Assembly (NCBI GenBank): GCA_045402695.1
Contig: JAWPNA010000353.1
Coordinates: 1-6,067 of the forward strand
Origin: JAWPNA01 sp045402695
Lineage (GTDB): Bacteria > Acidobacteriota > Polarisedimenticolia > JACPZX01 > DASXTC01
Reading direction: 5' to 3'
Length of the DNA: 6,067 nucleotides
Shown here: positions 1 to 4,807 of the stretch, in pieces
Numbering within the stretch: the stretch's first letter is position 1
Layout of the letters: each line of letters opens with the position of its first letter
Translations under genes and position numbers: made by a program
Notes under the pieces: model-generated
The model's input: only the letters and a program-made list of their open reading frames with translations
What the model was told of the DNA's origin: nothing
The model's database searches: none

Positions 1-2
1 AG

Positions 3-974
3 CGCGGGACCTCTTTGTCGCTCACCAGGTTCGCCGAGCACTGGAAGGGGGCGGGGCCACCTGGCGCCATCCCGAGAATCGATTTTCGGATGATCGCCAG
101 CGCGGCGACCACCCTGGAGGAGTACAAGGCGGGCACGATCGATTTCGATTACGAGCTTCCGCCTGGACAGCGGCGGCGGATCATGGAGGAGATGGCTCCC
201 GACTTCCACCACGCGACGCGACTGACGTTGATGTTCCTCTGCTTCCATCACGCCGCGGTCCCGTTCAAGGACAACGCTCTTCTCCGAGGCGCCATCGCCC
301 ACGCGATCGATCGAGATTTCATCGCGAACGGTCTGCAGGAGGGAAAGGACATCGCCGCGACCGGCATCATCCCGCCGGCGATGCTCGGCCACGATCCCGC
401 CCGAGGGCCTCTCGCCCATGACCCCAACCTGGCCGCCGGCCTGCTGGCCCAGGCCGGCTATCCGGGCGGCAGAGGACTGCCCGAAATCGTCTACCGCACA
501 AACGAGACGCAGAGCTTCCGACGGATCGCCGAGCGGTTGCAGGCCGACCTCTCGCGCATCGGCATACGCGTCAGGTTCATCACCAGCGACTTCAATGCCT
601 ACATGACCTGGGTACAGTCCCCTCGAACCGACCCGGCGGAAGGGAGCCTGTTCCGCATGACGTGGTTTCCCGACTGGCCAGATCCCGACAGTTTCTTAGG
701 AGCAATCCTGCTCACGGACGGCGTCGGCAACTACGGGCATTACCACAACCCGGACCTCGATCAGATCCTGGAGCGGGCGCGGCGGGAGCCCGACCGCGGA
801 AAGAGGGAGACCCTTTATCGCGAGGCGGAGACTCTGGCTCTGGACGACGCCGCGCTGGTGCCGCTCTACTGGTATGGTCAGGACCTCCTTCTCAAACCGA
901 AGTACAAGGGGTTGAAGCTCAGCCCGCTGGGCGTATTCGGGATTGCGTGGGAGGAGATCACCGAAAACACATGA
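3..974 (+). CDS. ABC transporter substrate-binding protein, family 5 (DppA/OppA-like), 5'-truncated by window edge
   Basis: This is the C-terminal ~323 residues of an extracellular solute-binding protein of the peptide/nickel/oligopeptide type (SBP family 5). Such proteins sit in the periplasm or are lipid-anchored and deliver peptides or similar solutes to an ABC permease. The frame is already open at base 3, so the TTG at 15 is not the real start. Family members are usually 500-550 aa, so roughly the first 200 residues, including any signal peptide, lie outside the window. Family signatures seen in order are: RIDFRMI followed by TTLEEYKAGTIDFDY; FKDNALLRGAIAHAIDRDFI; GIIPPAMLGHD; a Tyr-Pro-Gly-Gly stretch after LLAQAGY; WFPDWPDPDSFLGAIL; NPDLDQILERAR; and LYREAETLALDDAALVPLYW near the C-terminus. 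The stop TGA at 972-974 overlaps the ATG of the permease gene, so the two are one operon. The substrate cannot be read from this half alone; peptides are the default guess. Family assignment is strong, specificity is unknown. Confidence 0.9.
   Translation, partial: RGTSLSLTRFAEHWKGAGPPGAIPRIDFRMIASAATTLEEYKAGTIDFDYELPPGQRRRIMEEMAPDFHHATRLTLMFLCFHHAAVPFKDNALLRGAIAHAIDRDFIANGLQEGKDIAATGIIPPAMLGHDPARGPLAHDPNLAAGLLAQAGYPGGRGLPEIVYRTNETQSFRRIAERLQADLSRIGIRVRFITSDFNAYMTWVQSPRTDPAEGSLFRMTWFPDWPDPDSFLGAILLTDGVGNYGHYHNPDLDQILERARREPDRGKRETLYREAETLALDDAALVPLYWYGQDLLLKPKYKGLKLSPLGVFGIAWEEITENT
949..956 (+). promoter_or_regulatory. Possible ribosome binding site for the permease gene
   Basis: GGGAGGAG is a good anti-Shine-Dalgarno match inside the end of the solute-binding protein gene. 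It ends 14 bases before the permease ATG at 971, which is longer than the usual 5-9 bases. It may help reinitiation, but the ATGA stop/start overlap alone could explain coupling. The purines also encode Gly-Glu-Glu-like codons, so the match could be chance. Confidence 0.35.
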
Positions 975-1921
975 CCGGCTACCCGTGGCGGCGCCTGCTC
1001 TGGATGTTGCCCGTTCTGTGGGCGGCCGCGACGCTGGTCTGGATCCTCATGTTCTTCATTCCGGGAGATCCCGCGCGCGCTCTGTCGGGGCAGAGCGCCG
1101 ACCCGGACGTTCTCGCGCAGGTCAGGTCGGAATGGGGCCTCGATCAGCCCGCGCCGGTGCGTTACGGGCGGTTCGTCGGCAAGCTGGCGCGCCTCGAACT
1201 CGGCACGTCCTACGTCCAGCGCCGGCCTGTCTCCGAGATTGTCGCCGAAGGGTTCACGCGCACACTTTTCCTCGCCGTTGCGGCGAGCGCTCTGGCGGCC
1301 CTCATCGGGCTTGGCCTGGCCATTGCCTCCGTGGCGTTGAAAGGCGGCATCCTGGATCGGGCCGCACTTCTGTTCAGCGCCACGGGCATGTCGGTTCCGA
1401 CCTTCTGGCTGGGCCTGATGCTGATGCTCGTCTTCTCTTCGAGCCTGGGATGGTTCCCCGTCTCGGGGTACGGTGATGGTGGGTCCCTCTTCGGAGTGCG
1501 GCTGCCCGGATTCAGACACATCGTGCTTCCTTCGCTGACGCTGGCGATCTCTTCCAGTGCCCTTCTCGCCAGAGTCGCCCGCGCCTCTCTGCTGGAGGAG
1601 TCCTCGCGGGACTACGCGCGCGCGGCGCGCGCGCGCGGCGCCTCGTCTGGCGCCACGCTCTTGAGTCATGTCCTTTCCAATTCGTTGCTTCCCATCATCA
1701 CGATTGTGGGGCTGAATTTCGGATACCTCCTGGGGGGCACCATCGTGACCGAGACGGTCTTCAACTGGCCCGGCCTGGGCCGAATGATGTGGAGCGCCAT
1801 CGGCAGCCGGGATCTGCCCCTCATCGAAGGCGGAGTCCTCCTGATGACGGCCGCCTTCCTTCTCGTCAATCTGGCCACGGATTCCCTGTACTGGCTGCTG
1901 GACCCCCGAACCCGCGATTAG
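971..1921 (+). CDS. ABC transporter inner-membrane permease, DppB/OppB type
   Basis: A complete 316-aa integral membrane subunit that would form one half of the transmembrane channel of a peptide-type ABC importer. I chose the ATG at 971 because it overlaps the preceding stop (ATGA) and gives a typical start: a short positive N-terminus (YPWRR), then the first membrane helix (~9-30) ending in the family motif FFIPGDPA. Further hydrophobic segments are at ~97-122, 131-157, 186-203, 239-260 and 284-308, giving the usual six. The DppB-type soluble region between helices 1 and 2 contains the GLDQP...RYGRF and LGTSY signatures. The cytoplasmic EAA loop that contacts the ATPase is at ~214-241 (YARAARARGAS with the conserved Gly at 223, ending NSLLP). 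It is followed by ETVFNWPGLGR, a hallmark of this family. The frame also stays open upstream of 971, but that part is an Arg/Gly-rich out-of-frame reading of the previous gene. No partner permease or ATPase gene follows. The exact member (DppB, OppB, GsiC or another) is not resolved. Confidence 0.93.
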   Translation: MTGYPWRRLLWMLPVLWAAATLVWILMFFIPGDPARALSGQSADPDVLAQVRSEWGLDQPAPVRYGRFVGKLARLELGTSYVQRRPVSEIVAEGFTRTLFLAVAASALAALIGLGLAIASVALKGGILDRAALLFSATGMSVPTFWLGLMLMLVFSSSLGWFPVSGYGDGGSLFGVRLPGFRHIVLPSLTLAISSSALLARVARASLLEESSRDYARAARARGASSGATLLSHVLSNSLLPIITIVGLNFGYLLGGTIVTETVFNWPGLGRMMWSAIGSRDLPLIEGGVLLMTAAFLLVNLATDSLYWLLDPRTRD

Positions 1922-1963
1922 CAGAGTGGTGAATCGGAAGTTGTGTAAGTGATTCCAGGCATG

Positions 1964-2000
1964 GGACCGGCGCCGGGAGATCGACGTCTCGGGCCGGTCC
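1964..2000 (+). repeat. Inverted repeat (GGACCGGC ... GCCGGTCC) between the permease gene and rlmN
   Basis: The 8-base arms GGACCGGC (1964-1971) and GCCGGTCC (1993-2000) are exact reverse complements. Inside them lies a second stem, GAGA (1977-1980) with TCTC (1987-1990) around the loop TCGACG, so a two-part hairpin could form in DNA or RNA. The left arm also overlaps a perfect 10-base palindrome CCGGCGCCGG (1967-1976). As RNA it could end transcription of the transporter operon, but no T-run follows, so a classical intrinsic terminator is doubtful. As DNA, the right arm falls 10 bases before the rlmN -10 box, where a -35 element or operator would sit. Both readings are inference; the repeat itself is read directly. 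Confidence 0.6.
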
Positions 2001-2007
2001 TGACCGC

Positions 2008-2016
2008 TGCTATAAT
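2008..2016 (+). promoter_or_regulatory. Extended -10 promoter element for rlmN (TGCTATAAT)
   Basis: TGC followed by a perfect TATAAT (2011-2016) is the extended -10 form used by housekeeping sigma factors. Such promoters do not need a good -35 box, and I see none at the expected spacing. Transcription would be expected to begin about 7 bases downstream, near 2022-2025, while the rlmN ATG is at 2026. The mRNA would then be leaderless or nearly so, which fits the absence of any Shine-Dalgarno sequence. The surrounding DNA is very GC-rich, so the perfect match stands out. Confidence 0.65.
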
Positions 2017-2025
2017 CCGTCCAGC

Positions 2026-3135
2026 ATGTCAGACAACGCAATCCATCCTGCAACCCCCGTCCCAGGCGCAACCCGGTCCCCCGTCTCGCGCACGGATCTC
2101 CTGGGAATCGAGCTGCCGGAGATGGAGCGGCTCTTGGATCAGATTGGCGAGAAGCGGTTTCACGCGCGCCAGATCTATCACTGGATCTACGCGCGGCGGG
2201 CCGGGACGTTCGACGGCATGACCGATCTATCTCTGGCCCTGAGGAGGCGGCTGTCTGACCAGTTCGCCCTGGGCCGCCCTAAAATCGTCACGGTGGAGGA
2301 ATCCACGGACGGCACCCGCAAGTACCTGCTGGCTGTTCCGTCCGGCGGGCGGGTCGAATCGGTCTATCTCCCCGAGGAGCGGCGCATCACCTTTTGCATC
2401 TCGCCGCAGATCGGCTGTGCGCTCGATTGCCACTTCTGCCTGACGGCGCGCCTCGGGTTCGTGCGGAACCTCGGCGCCGGCGAGATCGTGGGCCAGGTGC
2501 TGGCCCTTCTCGACGACAACCGAGCGCAGATCGCTGGACGCCCTGTGAACATCGTGCTCATGGGAATGGGAGAGGCGCTGCACAACTACGACAACTCGAT
2601 GGCTGCTGTGAGGCTCCTGACGGACCCGTCCGGAGTCGGCCTCCCTCCGCGCCGCATCACCTTGTCCACGGCCGGGCTGGCCACGGGCATCTTGAGGCTC
2701 GCCGCCGAAACGGTCCGGCCTCGGCTTGCCGTCTCACTCAATGCCACCTGTGACGAGGTCCGCTCGCGGCTGATGCCCATCAACACGAGATTCCCGCTCG
2801 ATGCGCTGCTCCATGCCTGCCGTCGATTTCCCCTGGCGCCGCGGGAGCGGATGACGTTCGAGTACGTGCTGCTCTCCGGAATCAACGACTCGCCCGCCGA
2901 CCCTCCCCGGCTCGCGGCACTCATGCGCCGACATGGCTTGAGGGCGAAGGTGAACCTGATCCCCTTCAACGCGGCGAACGGCCTGATGTATAAGGAACCC
3001 CCCGCGGAGAGGTTGCGCCGTTTCCGTGACGATCTGCTCGAGTTGGGGATCCCGGTTTCTCTTCGGAAGAACAGGGGGCGCGATATCTCCGCTGCGTGCG
3101 GACAGCTCGCGTTCGTCCGAGGAGCGGCGATCTGA
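2026..3135 (+). CDS. rlmN: 23S rRNA (adenine2503-C2)/tRNA (adenine37-C2)-methyltransferase RlmN
   Basis: A complete 369-aa radical-SAM enzyme of typical family length. Family members methylate C2 of A2503 in 23S rRNA, and in some species A37 of certain tRNAs, which supports translational accuracy and affects susceptibility to peptidyl-transferase antibiotics. The radical-SAM cluster motif is C131-x3-C135-x2-C138 (CALDCHFC). Cys124, seven residues before C131, and Cys358 in ISAACGQL correspond to the two catalytic cysteines of Escherichia coli RlmN (C118 and the methyl-carrying C355). Other signatures are GEKRFHARQIYHWIY in the N-terminal accessory domain (~22-100), the SAM-binding region MGMGEALHNYDN (179-190; E. 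coli has Pro where this has Ala184), LAVSLNAT, MPINTRFPL, and SLRKNRGRDISAACGQ. ATG 2026 is preferred because RTDLLGIELPEMERLL (22-37), part of the conserved N-terminal domain, lies before the next usable Met. It has its own promoter and is not clearly co-transcribed with either neighbour. Confidence 0.97.
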   Translation: MSDNAIHPATPVPGATRSPVSRTDLLGIELPEMERLLDQIGEKRFHARQIYHWIYARRAGTFDGMTDLSLALRRRLSDQFALGRPKIVTVEESTDGTRKYLLAVPSGGRVESVYLPEERRITFCISPQIGCALDCHFCLTARLGFVRNLGAGEIVGQVLALLDDNRAQIAGRPVNIVLMGMGEALHNYDNSMAAVRLLTDPSGVGLPPRRITLSTAGLATGILRLAAETVRPRLAVSLNATCDEVRSRLMPINTRFPLDALLHACRRFPLAPRERMTFEYVLLSGINDSPADPPRLAALMRRHGLRAKVNLIPFNAANGLMYKEPPAERLRRFRDDLLELGIPVSLRKNRGRDISAACGQLAFVRGAAI

Positions 3136-3201
3136 GGGGGCTCGCCGTTCATCCGGCTCCAGGCCCAAGATACTGTAATTTTCATTAGCTCACCGCTATC
3201 A

Positions 3202-3224
3202 GTTGGGGATGTTCGTCCCCGAAC
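3202..3224 (+). repeat. Weak hairpin downstream of rlmN, possible terminator remnant
   Basis: GGGGA (3205-3209) pairs with TCCCC (3216-3220) across the 6-base loop TGTTCG. The stem extends by GTT (3202-3204) with AAC (3222-3224) if one G is bulged. An alternative pairing uses CCCC (3217-3220) with GGGG (3229-3232). It lies 67 bases after the rlmN stop and has no T-run, so a terminator role is only a possibility. Confidence 0.25.
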
Positions 3225-3378
3225 TCCTGGGGCTGCCGGTCCTCTCGGCCTTCCAACGCCACCCAGCAGGACCAAAGAGACCGCAGCGCACCGATCTGGA
3301 TCTTGTTCCTCCCCGAACCAAGCAATCCCCCCAGACGACAGCCCCGGCAGGAATGATGGCGGGCGAGAGCCGGTGAGC

Positions 3379-3387
3379 TGTGCTAAT
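3379..3387 (+). promoter_or_regulatory. Extended -10-like element for the HtrA gene (TGTGCTAAT)
   Basis: TGT followed by GCTAAT (3382-3387, four of six matches to TATAAT, with the TAAT end intact) lies 7 bases before the ATG at 3395. Transcription starting about 7 bases after the box would begin at or next to the start codon, giving a leaderless message. There is no Shine-Dalgarno sequence upstream. The layout copies that of rlmN in the same window, which raises confidence, but the box itself is weaker. Confidence 0.45.
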
Positions 3388-3394
3388 TTCTCCC

Positions 3395-4807
3395 ATGCGC
3401 GCGATCTCCGCTCCCAGGCGAGTCCTTCTGACACTCGGCCTCGTGCCGTTCGCCGTCGTGTCCTGCGCTGCACGAAACAGCGCGGGCGCCCTCAGCCATC
3501 AGAGCCAGATCTTTCAGGCGCGCGATCGCGTGCTGCCCGCGCTGGTCCACATCCAGCCCGTGCTCGAGGTCTACCGCGCCGGTGAGAAGGGCAAGGTCGC
3601 TGTCACAGGCTCCGGAGTCATCTTCTCGCCGGACGGCTACGTCCTGACCAACACTCACGTTGTGGGGCAGGCGCAGCGGTTGACATGCACCCTCTTCAAT
3701 CACGAGGAAATCGAGGCGCGTCTGGTCGGCGTCGACCCGCTGTCGGACCTGGCGGTGATCAAGATCGAGATGGACAAAGCGGGCGAGGGGGTCCGCCACG
3801 CCCCGCTGGGCGACTCCTCCAGAATGCAGGTAGGGCAAGTCGTGATGGCGCTGGGCAGCCCGCTCGGTCTCGCGCGCAGTCTCACGCTGGGAGTGATTTC
3901 GAGCCTTGACCGGTACTTTCCCGAGAGCTTGCTTCCCACCGGCGCCCTCACGGGCACCTACAACACCTGGATCCAGACCGACGCGGCCATCAACCCCGGC
4001 AACAGCGGGGGGCCGCTCGTAAACCTCGACGGTGAAGTGATCGGTATCAATGCGCGGGCCATTCCCGTTCTCGGAGAGAACCTCGGCTTCGCCATCCCCA
4101 TCAACCTGGCGAAGGAGATCGCGGCCGAGCTGATCGCCCGCGGGCAGATCGCGCGCTCATGGCTGGGCGTCTCGTGGCAGCAGATCAAGGGCCTCGGCGA
4201 GTATTTCGGCGTGGCGGAGGACGAGGGGGCCCTCGTGGGCGGCATTGTGCCCGGGTCACCCGCGGACGAAGCGGGCCTGCGGGCCGGAGACGTGGTGACG
4301 CGCATCGACAGCCGGCCGGTGACGGTGCGGTACGAGGAGGAGCTGCCGGGCCTGCAGAAGATGATCGCGGATCTCCCGATCGGCAAGAACGTCGCCATCA
4401 GCCTCATCCGCGAGGGGCAGAGCCTGACGGCCTCACTGGTGACGCGCGCGCGCCCCATCGCGGAGGGAGTGGAACTGGAATGCAAGGACTGGGGGTTCAC
4501 GGTGCAGGAGATCACCGAGGAGATCGCGCAGGCATTGCGCCTGCCTCATCGAAAGGGGGTGATCATCTCGGGAGTCAAGCCCACTTCCTTCGCGGACGAG
4601 GCTGGCCTCAGACGCAATGACATCATGGCGGGGATCGAGGGCAGAGAAATCGACGACCTGAAGCAGTATCAGCAGATCTATCAGGAGTTGGTGGATTCCC
4701 GGCGCGACCGGCTTTTGGTCGAGGTGAACCGCGGCAGGTTGCACACTTTCCATGTCCTGAAGCCCATCTACGATCAGGTGCCGCGCACCTCGGGACAGGC
4801 ACGATGA
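3395..4807 (+). CDS. htrA: HtrA/Deg-family serine protease, lipoprotein, trypsin domain plus two PDZ domains
   Basis: A complete 470-aa envelope protease of DegP/DegQ layout and size; the family degrades or refolds misfolded periplasmic proteins. The N-terminus (Arg2, Arg8, Arg9, then LLTLGLVPFAVV) ends in the lipobox VVSC, so Cys24 is probably lipidated. Ala25 follows, which in a Gram-negative cell favours the outer membrane. The trypsin-like domain (~40-245) has the full triad: His88 in TNTHVV, Asp118 in SDLAVIKI, and Ser204 in NPGNSGGPL, preceded by TDAAI. PDZ1 (~255-350) has SWLGV and GSPADEAGLRAGDVVTRID; PDZ2 (~358-455) has WGFTVQEIT and ADEAGLRRNDIMAGIEG. A GTG at 3380 would add five residues (MLISP), but ATG 3395 fits both the promoter spacing and the signal peptide. 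The stop overlaps the next ATG by four bases. I do not see a sigma-E type promoter, so stress control is not shown. The protease family is certain; the symbol is used in the broad family sense. Confidence 0.94.
   Translation: MRAISAPRRVLLTLGLVPFAVVSCAARNSAGALSHQSQIFQARDRVLPALVHIQPVLEVYRAGEKGKVAVTGSGVIFSPDGYVLTNTHVVGQAQRLTCTLFNHEEIEARLVGVDPLSDLAVIKIEMDKAGEGVRHAPLGDSSRMQVGQVVMALGSPLGLARSLTLGVISSLDRYFPESLLPTGALTGTYNTWIQTDAAINPGNSGGPLVNLDGEVIGINARAIPVLGENLGFAIPINLAKEIAAELIARGQIARSWLGVSWQQIKGLGEYFGVAEDEGALVGGIVPGSPADEAGLRAGDVVTRIDSRPVTVRYEEELPGLQKMIADLPIGKNVAISLIREGQSLTASLVTRARPIAEGVELECKDWGFTVQEITEEIAQALRLPHRKGVIISGVKPTSFADEAGLRRNDIMAGIEGREIDDLKQYQQIYQELVDSRRDRLLVEVNRGRLHTFHVLKPIYDQVPRTSGQAR

Larger units (their letters stand above)
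3136..3394. other. Gene-free spacer between rlmN and the protease gene
   Basis: These 259 bases show no convincing protein-coding frame on either strand. Minus-strand frames crossing it run straight into the antisense of rlmN. There is a small AT-rich patch at about 3170-3190 in otherwise GC-rich DNA, a weak hairpin at 3202-3224, and a promoter-like element at its right end. I see no clear intrinsic terminator for rlmN and no recognisable small RNA or riboswitch. Confidence 0.6.

Noticed and set aside
15..17. TTG as the start of the solute-binding protein
   Set aside because: The frame is open to the window edge and the protein seen is only the C-terminal part of a ~530-residue family, so the true start lies upstream.
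662..970. Upstream extension of the permease frame
   Set aside because: This part is the +1 frame of the solute-binding protein gene and reads as Arg/Gly-rich nonsense. The ATG at 971 with the ATGA overlap gives a proper membrane-protein start.
878..2071. Long minus-strand open frame (397 codons) opposite the permease gene
   Set aside because: It is antisense to a confidently identified permease, is rich in Arg, Gly and Gln in a low-complexity way, and matches no family I recognise. Long antisense frames are expected at this GC content.
3174..3179. TGTAAT as a -10 box in the AT-rich patch after rlmN
   Set aside because: There is no -35 box or TG extension, and no gene starts within a reasonable distance.
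3380..3382. GTG as the start of the HtrA gene
   Set aside because: It overlaps the predicted -10 box and adds only five residues before a well-formed lipoprotein leader that starts at ATG 3395.
2586..3473. Minus-strand open frame (295 codons) over rlmN and the following spacer
   Set aside because: It mostly mirrors rlmN, has a composition typical of shadow frames, and shows no recognisable motif in the spacer part.
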